9,370 nucleotides of DNA from Clostridia bacterium. Its GTDB lineage: Bacteria > Bacillota > Clostridia > UMGS1810. Position 1 is the stretch's first letter; each line of letters opens with the position of its first letter. The notes below the pieces were generated by a model, which did no database searches, was not told the origin of the DNA, and saw only the letters and a program-made list of their open reading frames with translations. The translations under genes were made by a program, and so were the position numbers. The stretch spans positions 1-9,370 of the forward strand of contig JAGBXL010000086.1 in assembly GCA_017629325.1 (NCBI GenBank), in the 5' to 3' direction. Shown piece by piece: positions 1 to 6,472 of the stretch.

Positions 1-573
1 GTCTATATCATTTTCACTTTCAACTATTAGTAAATAATATCCATTTTTTAATCTGTTTGTCCTGAGAAATTCACTTGTTTGCTGGTATAAAAACTCTAAA
101 AAAGAGGAAGATTCAAATCTTTTTTCTATTTTCAGCATTTCCTCCCTTAAACCTTTTTGTTCATAATAGCTATATTCCTCATAATCTTGCGAATAACCAC
201 AATTAGCTATATCTCTTTTAATACCGTTTATATAAGCATCTGATTCTTTTTGAATTTCCTTAATATCTTTTTCACAATCCGCTATACATTGCTTTGCACT
301 GTTTATTTCCTGATTAAAATGCTTGAGCTTTGAATCAATAAAGGAAACATATCTGTCTGCATCATCAACATATTTAATCGCTGCCGCACAATTTGGATAT
401 ACCTGCATTAATTGCTCTGCAGTATAGTCTGCTATATTTTTTTCGTAAAGCGATACTGCTTTTTGGAGTGAGGAAGAACAACTAAAGCAAAGTTTTCCTT
501 CTTTTATCCGTGTTGAAAGCATACTCTTAAACATTCCGATAGGCTTACCGCAAGTCAAACAAAATTGTTTCAT
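1..573 (-). CDS. Zinc-ribbon protein with helical middle region, partial (runs off left edge)
   Basis: The reading frame is open from an ATG at 573 to base 1, giving 191 residues with no stop, so the C-terminus lies outside the window. The N-terminus carries two cysteine pairs, C5-x2-C8 (CLTCGK) and C29-x2-C32 (CFSC), spaced as a treble-clef or zinc-ribbon knuckle. This resembles the DUF4428-type zinc ribbon found at the start of many uncharacterised Firmicute proteins, but the assignment is from memory of the motif, not a search. Residues about 75-155 are rich in Lys, Glu and Gln and look helical or coiled-coil. No membrane segment or signal peptide is visible. The start is supported by a GAGGTGA ribosome site that overlaps the stop region of the upstream 62-residue membrane protein, with 9 bases between the genes, so the two are almost certainly cotranscribed and probably translationally coupled. 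The function is unknown. A role in nucleic-acid or protein binding would be a guess. Confidence 0.8.
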   Translation of the reverse strand, partial: MKQFCLTCGKPIGMFKSMLSTRIKEGKLCFSCSSSLQKAVSLYEKNIADYTAEQLMQVYPNCAAAIKYVDDADRYVSFIDSKLKHFNQEINSAKQCIADCEKDIKEIQKESDAYINGIKRDIANCGYSQDYEEYSYYEQKGLREEMLKIEKRFESSSFLEFLYQQTSEFLRTNRLKNGYYLLIVESENDID

Positions 574-582
574 TTCATCACC

Positions 583-771
583 TCATGCATTTTTGATAAT
601 TTGTTTTATTAAAGCTACTGGAATAAGCACTATTCCAAATAAACAACCTAATATAAGTCTTGTTATAAAAAGATTGCTTAAAGTTCCTACACATATATAC
701 CTGGAATATAGTGTCTGTCCGATTGCCCAATATCCTAATATAGCATATAAAATTGCAAATGCAAATTCCAT
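583..771 (-). CDS. Small two-helix membrane protein, 62 aa
   Basis: This small gene is supported by more than an open frame. A GGAGA ribosome site lies about 7 bases before the ATG, a near-consensus promoter lies just upstream (818-846), and a gene with a good ribosome site follows 9 bases after its stop. The product has two hydrophobic stretches, residues about 2-22 and 34-57, joined by a short polar loop (YSRYICVGTLSN), and a basic end (KQIIKNA). It should be a helical hairpin in the cytoplasmic membrane. There is no lipobox or cleavable signal peptide. Its size, partner and regulation suggest it works with the zinc-ribbon protein encoded downstream, for instance as its membrane docking subunit, but that is inference. 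I do not recognise a named family. A toxin-like or holin-like peptide is an alternative with no direct support. Confidence 0.78.
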   Translation of the reverse strand: MEFAFAILYAILGYWAIGQTLYSRYICVGTLSNLFITRLILGCLFGIVLIPVALIKQIIKNA

Positions 772-817
772 TTCTTTTTCTCCTGCGAATTTTTATGAGA
801 TAGCTTTTGTGTTACAT

Positions 818-846
818 ATTATAGCATATAATTTTTTATTATTCAA
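818..846 (-). promoter_or_regulatory. Sigma-A-type promoter for the small membrane protein / zinc-ribbon pair
   Basis: Read on the minus strand, a -35 box TTGAAT (841-846) is followed by a 17-base spacer and a perfect -10 box TATAAT (818-823). The spacer ends in TGC, which supplies an extended -10 TG. Transcription should start near position 811, about 40 bases before the ATG at 771. The -35 box lies inside the last two codons of the lipid kinase gene, so this promoter is embedded in the end of the gene before it. No terminator separates the two, so read-through from the kinase is also possible. Confidence 0.75.
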
Positions 847-1795
847 GCAAATAAGAGTATATGTTAGAACATGGAACAACAAAATTAAAGGCAGATGGTA
901 CTATTTCAAATTCCACTTTTGAAACTTCTGTTATTTCGCCGTCTATACACAGTTTTAATTTATTTTTAAAAGGTGTAACAACTAAGTTTTTGCATTTTGG
1001 CGATACAACTATTTTTTCTATATTTTTAAGGCTTAAAAAATCACCTTTCATATAGTGAGGAAGAAGCTTTAAAAACTTTAACCTTGAAACATCTTTCACT
1101 ATGTTTACATTTATGAAACCATCTTGCAAAGAAGCAAGAGGATTGCTTTTTATACCACCACCGCAGTAGCACCCGTTTGCAATTGAGGTTAACAAAAGTT
1201 TTCCGCTATGTATTAGTTTGCCGTCCATTTTTATTTCTATTTTTGCGCCTTTCTTTTTTATAAGGTTTACAAGAATTGATATGTAGTATGCAAATGAACC
1301 TGATATAAATGGTTTCTTTTTCATGGTGGCTGTCATATCGGCAACGTTACAGTCGAAACCTATATTAAACATATTTGCACAATAGCCTGATTTTTGTTTT
1401 CCTTCTATAACCGATGTGTATTTTATTGCATCGCAGCTTACAACATCGCCATTTAGTTGTGCTTTAATATCAAAAAAATCTGCATCGGGATTAAAATTTC
1501 GGCAAAAATCATTGCCTGTGCCTATTGGAACAACTCCTATTTGAGCTTCATTAAATCTAGCTGCACCATTTAAAACCTCACTTAAGGTGCCGTCGCCTCC
1601 ACAGGCAATAAAACGCGTATCAGGGTTTTCTATACATATACTTTTCACAAATTTTTCTGCGTCGCCAGATGCTTTGGTATAGTAAACATCGGCATCTGCC
1701 TCAAGGGTTTGCACTGCATCAATTATATTTAATTCTAAATCTTTTAAACCTTTGCCCTGCCCTGCGGCAGAATTGATTATAAAATATGTTTTCAT
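839..1795 (-). CDS. Diacylglycerol kinase-family lipid kinase (YegS/DgkB type)
   Basis: The 318-residue protein matches the DAGK catalytic-domain family (PF00781, YegS/BmrU/DgkB group), whose members are usually about 300 residues. Visible hallmarks are the nucleotide-binding GGDGTLSEVLNG at 66-77, GTGNDF at 92-97, NIGFD at 144-148, the GGG...P.A...DG stretch at about 212-226 and a late DGE at 285-287. Such enzymes phosphorylate a lipid hydroxyl with ATP at the inner face of the membrane. In Gram-positive bacteria DgkB recycles diacylglycerol released by lipoteichoic acid synthesis. Which lipid this one uses cannot be read from the sequence, so I give no gene symbol. The ATG at 1795 has a GGGGG-rich ribosome site 4-5 bases upstream. 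The gene lies 27 bases after the amidohydrolase and is probably in its operon. A sphingosine- or NAD-kinase-like role is less likely because the lipid kinase motifs are complete. Confidence 0.9.
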   Translation of the reverse strand: MKTYFIINSAAGQGKGLKDLELNIIDAVQTLEADADVYYTKASGDAEKFVKSICIENPDTRFIACGGDGTLSEVLNGAARFNEAQIGVVPIGTGNDFCRNFNPDADFFDIKAQLNGDVVSCDAIKYTSVIEGKQKSGYCANMFNIGFDCNVADMTATMKKKPFISGSFAYYISILVNLIKKKGAKIEIKMDGKLIHSGKLLLTSIANGCYCGGGIKSNPLASLQDGFINVNIVKDVSRLKFLKLLPHYMKGDFLSLKNIEKIVVSPKCKNLVVTPFKNKLKLCIDGEITEVSKVEFEIVPSAFNFVVPCSNIYSYLLE

Positions 1796-1822
1796 ATTTC
1801 CCCCTTGTTTATATAGCTCATT

Positions 1823-2620
1823 CTACTCGTCCATGCCAAGAAGCTTTAAAGCATTTTTATATTTAATTTTATCTAATTCAGTTTCTGAAAGACCAAGAGT
1901 ATTTAAAAGCCGCATTTCCATTTTGGCAGTATGCCACGGGGTGTCTGTGCCAAATAAAATTCTGTCTGCACCATGTTTTTCAACGATTTTTTCAGCATAA
2001 AATTTTGGCATTGTTCCATAGCCGAAAGAGGTATCAAAAAATATATCTTTTCCAGCAAGTCTTTTTAAAACTTCATCATGGCAGCCAAGCCCTCCAAAGT
2101 GTGCCGCAACAACAGGTGAATCAAACCACAAAAGAGCTTTTTCCATTTTTTCGGGTGTTGCACCATAGGGCGGAGGGAAGCCATAGTCAAGCCCCGTGTG
2201 AAACACGGTTATAAGACCAAGGCTCGATATTTTTTTATAAAGAGGCTTAAGCTTTTCGTCGTCGGCAGAAAAATGCTGATAATCGGGGTGAAGCTTAACG
2301 CCTTTAAGCCCCATATCCTTTATTCTTTCAAGCTCAAAAAGAGCATCCTCCGCTCTTGGATACACAGAGCCAAAAGCTACTATCCCCTCTTTTTTGGAAA
2401 GCTCATAAGCAAAATCGTTTACATTTTTTTGCTGCTCGGCGTTTGTTGCAATTGAAAGAACAAGTGAAATATCAACCCCATGTTTTTCCATAGAAGCTTT
2501 TAAGCTTTTGATTGTGCCGCTTGTGTGTGCTTTCAATCCGCCCGATACAAACGAAAGCTTTTTAATTGCAGCATTTGCTATTTCGTTGGGAAAACAATGA
2601 GTGTGAAAATCTATAAGCAT
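1823..2620 (-). CDS. Metal-dependent amidohydrolase (amidohydrolase_2 / TIM-barrel type)
   Basis: The 265-residue protein has the ligand pattern of the amidohydrolase superfamily, closest to the Amidohydrolase_2 branch (PF04909). H6 and H8 lie in DFHTH on strand 1. KLHPDYQ at 109-115 may supply a bridging or substrate residue. H141 (FHTG), H174 (AAHFGG) and D226 (FGTDTPW) follow, and the typical tail motif NALKLLG sits at 256-262. Members hydrolyse or decarboxylate cyclic or carboxylated substrates in the cytoplasm; the substrate here is not predictable. The length is normal and nothing is missing. A GAGGTAA ribosome site 7 bases upstream supports the ATG at 2620. It follows dat after 72 bases and precedes the lipid kinase by 27 bases, so it is probably in one transcript with them. 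A TatD-type nuclease is the main alternative, but the TDTPW and NALKLLG context favours amidohydrolase_2. Confidence 0.88.
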   Translation of the reverse strand: MLIDFHTHCFPNEIANAAIKKLSFVSGGLKAHTSGTIKSLKASMEKHGVDISLVLSIATNAEQQKNVNDFAYELSKKEGIVAFGSVYPRAEDALFELERIKDMGLKGVKLHPDYQHFSADDEKLKPLYKKISSLGLITVFHTGLDYGFPPPYGATPEKMEKALLWFDSPVVAAHFGGLGCHDEVLKRLAGKDIFFDTSFGYGTMPKFYAEKIVEKHGADRILFGTDTPWHTAKMEMRLLNTLGLSETELDKIKYKNALKLLGMDE

Positions 2621-2692
2621 GGGATTACCTCTTTTTTTGTGATAAGCATAGTTTATGTTTTGCGATAAAAAGCATACTTAAATAAATGATTT

Positions 2693-3577
2693 TTATTTAT
2701 TTGTGCTGCTTAGATAATCCTCAACAAGAGCATCCTGAATTTTTCTTAAAAGCTCAGGTGCCTTTCCGCCAACACAAATATTATCAATATGTGTTGCAGC
2801 TATACAGAAATTTGAGCTTGAAGATAGCAAAATTTCATCTGCATTCATTAAAAATTCAAGTGAAAAAGCTTCTTCCTTAACAGGAATGTTCAACTTATTA
2901 CATACTTTTATTATGTTTTTTCTGGCAATACCCGGGAGAACCAGGTTATCAAGTGGTGCAGTATATAAAACTCTGTTTTTAATGCAATGAACATTAGTGT
3001 GTGCACCCTCTGTTACTCTGTTTTTTATACCGTTTGCTTCTTTTCTATACATTACGCATTCTTCCGCACCTGCTCTCTTTGCAGTTTCTGAAGCAAGCAC
3101 ATTAGGCAAAAGACAAAGTGTTTTTATATTGCACATATAAAAGCGTATATCTTCAAAGGATATCAGTTTATCTCTGCGATATATATCTGCTAATTTTCTG
3201 GGTGTAACCGTTACCCAAAGATTTGATTTAGTTTCGCTTGGGAAAATATGATTACGAGGAATATTTGCTCCTCTTGTGATTTGCCAATATAAAAATGTTT
3301 CACCATTTGTATCACTTGTGTCAACTTTTGAAACAAGATCTTTGAGTAAATCTTTTAATTCATCTTTTGTATATGGGATTTCTATTTCAACCATAGAAGC
3401 CGAATTAAAAAAACGATCAATATGGTCATCTAAACAATAAATAACTCCGTTTCTTGTTGCGGTTGCATCATAAACTCCATCACCAAACCAGCAAACCCTA
3501 TCACTCATTGGAACTGTCATATTTTCTATCAAATCATATTTCCCATTATAATATCCCAGATTTTTCATATTTTCCAT
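2693..3577 (-). CDS. dat: D-amino-acid transaminase (class IV PLP aminotransferase)
   Basis: This 294-residue cytoplasmic enzyme belongs to the class IV PLP aminotransferases. It resembles Bacillus D-amino-acid transaminase (EC 2.6.1.21), which interconverts D-alanine and 2-oxoglutarate with pyruvate and D-glutamate for peptidoglycan. K152 in NIKTLCLLPNVLA matches the PLP lysine (Lys145 in the Bacillus enzyme), and E190 in RVTEGAHTNV matches the cofactor-holding Glu177. Y36 (GDGVYD) and R108-N109-H110 (IPRNHIF) match the Tyr31/Arg98/His100 carboxylate trap that distinguishes D-amino-acid transaminases from branched-chain ones. That trap is why I prefer dat over ilvE or pabC. The start is set at the ATG at 3577, which has a GAAAGGG site 9 bases upstream. 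A longer frame back to 3718 would overlap the transporter gene by 113 bases and add 47 unrelated residues. The transporter stop is 28 bases upstream, so the gene is likely cotranscribed with it. Confidence 0.87.
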   Translation of the reverse strand: MENMKNLGYYNGKYDLIENMTVPMSDRVCWFGDGVYDATATRNGVIYCLDDHIDRFFNSASMVEIEIPYTKDELKDLLKDLVSKVDTSDTNGETFLYWQITRGANIPRNHIFPSETKSNLWVTVTPRKLADIYRRDKLISFEDIRFYMCNIKTLCLLPNVLASETAKRAGAEECVMYRKEANGIKNRVTEGAHTNVHCIKNRVLYTAPLDNLVLPGIARKNIIKVCNKLNIPVKEEAFSLEFLMNADEILLSSSSNFCIAATHIDNICVGGKAPELLRKIQDALVEDYLSSTNK

Positions 3578-3586
3578 TTTTAAAAA

Positions 3587-3593
3587 CCCTTTC
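3587..3593 (-). promoter_or_regulatory. Ribosome binding site that sets the dat start
   Basis: Read on the minus strand this is GAAAGGG, 9 bases before the ATG at 3577. It lies in the 28-base gap after the transporter stop and chooses this ATG over the upstream in-frame starts that lie inside the transporter gene. A second in-frame ATG at 3568 is possible but would be 18 bases from the site. Confidence 0.6.
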
Positions 3594-3605
3594 TTTTTCA
3601 GCAGG

Positions 3606-5369
3606 TTAATTTTCAATATAATATTTTTCGTTATACACTTCAAACATTTCGTCGAAATTTGTTCCGCCGGATTTAACCTGTTTGAGATATTCATGGGTTT
3701 CAAATGAATCGTGAGCAATTTCTATAAAGCACACCGCAATATTTGAACAGTGATCGGAAATTCTTTCGAAGTTTGTTAAAAGGTCGGAAAGAATAAAACC
3801 TAATTCCATTGTGCAATCGCCCTGTCTGAGACGGGTGATATGACCTGTTTTAATAACTCTTTTAAGCTTATCGATAACCTGTTCGAGAGGCTCTACAAAT
3901 GCTGCTTTTTCAAGGTCTTCGCCTATAAGAGCATCAACTGCAAGAGAGAGTATTTCATTTGTGGCAGCGGTAATAACTTCAAGGTCGGATTTTGCTTTAT
4001 CGGAGAATGTAATACCTTTATCGTGGACTTCTTTTGCTGCTTCTGCAATGTTTAAGGCGTGGTCGGAAATACGCTCAATATCGCCTACACAATGAAGAAG
4101 CTCAGTAACAAGTTTACTATCATTTAAAGACATATTTCTTCCTGCAATTTTTATAAGATAGGAGCTTGTTTTATCTTCGTATTTATCTACCATAGATTCG
4201 AGTGCTTCTACCTCGCTAAACACTGCTTCATCATAATTCTTTACAAGATTTGCTGCTTTTTTGAAAGATTCAAATGAAATCTTTGCCATATCATTTACAA
4301 GGTCTTTACACTTTTCAACAGCAAATGAGGGCATTTCGAGGAAGCGTTCATCAAGTGCGGCAAATGCATCGAGTTCCTTTTCGTCTTTCTTATTCTTAAT
4401 TGTTTTAACTGCAAGTTTTTCAAAAAGTGAGCAGAATGGTATAAGAATAACTGTTGAAACTATATTAAACAGAGTGTGGATTACAGCGATAGTTGTGGGA
4501 CTGACATATACATCTGCTGACATAAATGCAAAATTTAAAAGTGCATTTAAAAGATAGAAAACACCTGCAACAATTGCTACGCCAACCATTTTGATATAGA
4601 GGCATGTTAATGCAACTCGCTTTGAATCTGTGTTGCCCGTCATGGCAGAAAGAATCGGGGTTATTGTTGTGCCGATATTCTGGCCTAAAATTACAGGGAT
4701 AGCTGTTGAATATGGAATTAAGCAGGACATTGAAAGAGCTTGGAGTACACCAACAGATGCTGACGATGACTGGATAACAGCAGTAAAGATTGTACCAAAC
4801 AAAATACCGATAATGGGATTTGAAAAAGCTGTTAAAAGGTTGGTAAAGGTGGGATTATCTCTTAAGCCTTCTACTGCACCACTCATCATATCCATTCCAA
4901 ACATAAGAATGGCAAAACCAATAAGAATGGTTGATGTATTTTTTCGTCTGTCATTTTTTGCAGTCATATTCATTATAAGACCGATTGCCGCAAGAACGGG
5001 GGTAAATGAATCGGGCTTTAAAAGTTTTAAAACAAAAGCAGTACCGCTTATGTCGTTTGTACTAAGCAGCCATGCGGTAACGGTTGTACCGATATTGGCA
5101 CCCATTATAACACTGATTGTTTGACCAAGTTTCATTATGCCCGAATTAACAAAACCAACGAGCATAACTGTTGTTGCAGAGGATGACTGAATAACGGCTG
5201 TTACGATAAAGCCTAAAAGAAGACCTTTCCATCTGCTTGATGTGAGCTTTTCCAAGATAGATTCAAGCTTTCCGCCGGCAAGTTTCTTTAAGCTATCGCC
5301 CATAAGGTCCATTCCATAGAGGAACATAACCAAGCCGCCTATGAGTGCTAAAATTGTGAAGATATTCAT
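3606..5369 (-). CDS. Na/Pi-cotransporter (NptA/PNaS family) protein with C-terminal PhoU-like domain
   Basis: The 587-residue protein has the usual bacterial PNaS architecture. The first 320 or so residues are hydrophobic and contain two inverted Na_Pi_cotrans repeats (PF02690), each with the signature QSSSA: residues 61-67 (QSSSATT) with GANIGTTVTAW at 90-100, and residues 200-205 (QSSSAS) with GQNIGTTITP at 229-238. A Lys/Glu-rich linker follows at about 320-345. The tail, 350-555, is a PhoU-like helical region with two matching metal-binding helices, ERISDHALNIAE (432-443) and ERISDHCSNIAV (535-546). Family members are associated with sodium-coupled phosphate uptake, although bacterial homologues are often untested and some have been linked to other anions. 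The start is firm: AGGAGG (5375-5380) lies 5 bases before the ATG. The gene heads the dat-amidohydrolase-lipid kinase group, and a good promoter lies 74 bases upstream of it. It appears intact. Confidence 0.9.
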   Translation of the reverse strand: MNIFTILALIGGLVMFLYGMDLMGDSLKKLAGGKLESILEKLTSSRWKGLLLGFIVTAVIQSSSATTVMLVGFVNSGIMKLGQTISVIMGANIGTTVTAWLLSTNDISGTAFVLKLLKPDSFTPVLAAIGLIMNMTAKNDRRKNTSTILIGFAILMFGMDMMSGAVEGLRDNPTFTNLLTAFSNPIIGILFGTIFTAVIQSSSASVGVLQALSMSCLIPYSTAIPVILGQNIGTTITPILSAMTGNTDSKRVALTCLYIKMVGVAIVAGVFYLLNALLNFAFMSADVYVSPTTIAVIHTLFNIVSTVILIPFCSLFEKLAVKTIKNKKDEKELDAFAALDERFLEMPSFAVEKCKDLVNDMAKISFESFKKAANLVKNYDEAVFSEVEALESMVDKYEDKTSSYLIKIAGRNMSLNDSKLVTELLHCVGDIERISDHALNIAEAAKEVHDKGITFSDKAKSDLEVITAATNEILSLAVDALIGEDLEKAAFVEPLEQVIDKLKRVIKTGHITRLRQGDCTMELGFILSDLLTNFERISDHCSNIAVCFIEIAHDSFETHEYLKQVKSGGTNFDEMFEVYNEKYYIEN

Positions 5370-5449
5370 ATTTACCTCCTTGAATTCTATTGTAGTTTAA
5401 AATGTATTTAATATTTGTTTTTGAAAATATTCCAAATCATTCCAGGTTG

Positions 5450-5478
5450 ATTTTAATTGACATTATTATTTTTGTCAA
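5450..5478 (-). promoter_or_regulatory. Sigma-A-type promoter of the transporter-dat group
   Basis: On the minus strand a perfect -35 box TTGACA (5473-5478) is followed by exactly 17 bases and the -10 box TAAAAT (5450-5455, one mismatch). The start point should fall near 5443, leaving a leader of about 74 bases before the transporter ATG at 5369. The -35 box is also the right arm of a short inverted repeat, so a repressor could cover it. Confidence 0.7.
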
Positions 5479-5583
5479 CAATATTTTTTTAATTTATGAA
5501 TTTTTAAATTGGATTAAATTTCAGGTTATTTTGTACTATTTTTTAAAATATTTGCACTTTTTTAAAATTTTATTACAAATAGC

Positions 5584-5612
5584 TAGACAAAACAAAAAAA
5601 ATGTATGATAAT
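5584..5612 (+). promoter_or_regulatory. Sigma-A-type promoter of nagB
   Basis: TAGACA (5584-5589) and GATAAT (5607-5612) are separated by 17 bases, each with one mismatch to consensus. Long T and A tracts immediately upstream (5539-5582) could act as an UP element. The predicted start near 5619 gives a leader of about 58 bases before the ATG at 5677. Confidence 0.6.
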
Positions 5613-5662
5613 GGCTAAAAGAGAATATATTTAATTACTCTTAAAATTATTATAATTATTAT

Positions 5663-5666
5663 GGAG
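5663..5666 (+). promoter_or_regulatory. Ribosome binding site that sets the nagB start
   Basis: GGAG lies 10 bases before the ATG at 5677 but only 1 base before an in-frame GTG at 5668. The spacing therefore favours the ATG, which also gives the family-typical N-terminus MKLII. Confidence 0.6.
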
Positions 5667-5676
5667 TGTGATTAAA

Positions 5677-6462
5677 ATGAAACTTATTATTAAAAACAAC
5701 TACGAAGACATGAGTACATGGGCAGCAAACCACATTGCAAACGCAATTAATAATCACAAAGAAGACCGTCCCTTTGTGCTCGGACTCCCCACAGGTTCTT
5801 CCCCACTTGGTGTTTACAGAAAACTTATTGAAATGAACAAAAAAGGCATGGTTACATTTAAAAATGTTGTTACCTTTAATATGGACGAATATGTTGGTCT
5901 TCCAAGAGAACATGACCAGAGCTATTGGTATTTTATGCACGATAATTTCTTTAATCATATTGATATTCCTGCTGAAAATGTTAACATTTTAAATGGTATG
6001 GCAGATGATTTGGAAGCTGAATGTGCACGCTATGAAGCAAAAATTGAATCTTACGGCGGAATAGACCTTTTCCTCGGTGGAAGCGGTGTTGACGGACATA
6101 TTGCTTTTAACGAACCATTTACATCACTTACATCACGCACAGGCGTTCGTGCTCTTACACAGGATACCCTCATTGCAAACTCCCGTTTCTTTGACAACGA
6201 TCCCAACAAGGTTCCAAAAACAGCTCTTTCTGTTGGTGTTGGCACAGTTTGTGATTCTAAAAAGGTTCTCCTTTTAATAAGCGGACACAACAAAGCCCGT
6301 GCACTTCGCCACTGTGTTGAAGGCGGTGTTGACCACGCATGGACAATAAGTGCTCTTCAGCTTCACAAAGACGGAATTATTGCTTGCGATGAAGAAGCTT
6401 GCGGCGAATTAAAGGTTGATACATACAAATATTTTAAAGAAATATATAAAGACGAACAATAA
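5677..6462 (+). CDS. nagB: Glucosamine-6-phosphate deaminase
   Basis: The 261-residue cytoplasmic enzyme (EC 3.5.99.6) converts glucosamine-6-phosphate to fructose-6-phosphate and ammonia, feeding amino sugars into glycolysis. The sugar-phosphate loop LPTGSSPLGVY (37-47), NMDEYVGL (68-75, D70 as the proton-transfer base), and DGHIAFNEP (139-147, with D139, H141 and E146 as the active-site triad) are all present. The C-terminal WTISALQLH (222-230) and GELKVDTYKYF (243-253) closely follow the E. coli protein, which has 266 residues. Arg158, a ligand of the GlcNAc-6-P allosteric site in the E. coli enzyme, appears to be replaced by G156, so this enzyme may lack that activation; this rests on my own alignment. 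The gene is monocistronic, with its own promoter and a strong terminator. No nagA or GntR regulator lies beside it in the window. It uses more C-ending codons (CTC, CCC) than I noticed in its neighbours, which may reflect higher expression. Confidence 0.95.
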   Translation: MKLIIKNNYEDMSTWAANHIANAINNHKEDRPFVLGLPTGSSPLGVYRKLIEMNKKGMVTFKNVVTFNMDEYVGLPREHDQSYWYFMHDNFFNHIDIPAENVNILNGMADDLEAECARYEAKIESYGGIDLFLGGSGVDGHIAFNEPFTSLTSRTGVRALTQDTLIANSRFFDNDPNKVPKTALSVGVGTVCDSKKVLLLISGHNKARALRHCVEGGVDHAWTISALQLHKDGIIACDEEACGELKVDTYKYFKEIYKDEQ

Positions 6463-6472
6463 TAAATCAGCA

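Larger units (their letters stand above)
5370..5676. other. Divergent AT-rich regulatory spacer between the transporter and nagB
   Basis: This 307-base gap contains no plausible gene. It holds the transporter ribosome site (5375-5380), a direct repeat ATTCCA at 5429-5434 and 5439-5444 near the transporter transcription start, the transporter promoter (5450-5478), and an inverted repeat TTGACA/TGTCAA (5457-5462 and 5473-5478) across that promoter. It also holds two copies of TTTTTTAAAAT (5539-5549 and 5558-5568), placed like an A/T-rich upstream element of the nagB promoter, and the nagB promoter itself (5584-5612). I see no terminator and no recognisable riboswitch. Confidence 0.6.

Noticed and set aside
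593..922. Plus-strand 109-codon open frame
   Set aside because: It runs antisense across the 62-residue membrane protein and the end of the lipid kinase, has no ribosome site, and is explained by AT-rich complementary sequence.
2680..2702. AT-only hairpin AAATAAAT/ATTTATTT after dat as a terminator
   Set aside because: The stem has no GC pairs, has a 7-base loop, lacks a minus-strand T tract, and overlaps the dat stop codon. It would be too weak to terminate.
3578..3718. N-terminal extension of dat by 47 codons
   Set aside because: The extension overlaps the end of the transporter gene, has no ribosome site, and its sequence is unlike the class IV aminotransferase N-terminus. The ATG at 3577 has GAAAGGG at good spacing.
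4630..5124. Plus-strand 164-codon open frame inside the transporter gene
   Set aside because: It is an antisense shadow of a hydrophobic, well-conserved membrane protein; it looks hydrophobic only because of that and has no start signal.
5480..5500. Possible PhoP box (TTCATA 22 bases from TTGACA, twice the 11-base period)
   Set aside because: The middle repeat expected at 11 bases is only A tract, and one of the two hexamers is simply the promoter -35 box.
5580..5595. Possible NagR/DasR-type operator around GCTAGACA upstream of nagB
   Set aside because: Only half of the palindromic TGGTCTAGACCA core is recognisable, and in AT-rich DNA this is not enough.
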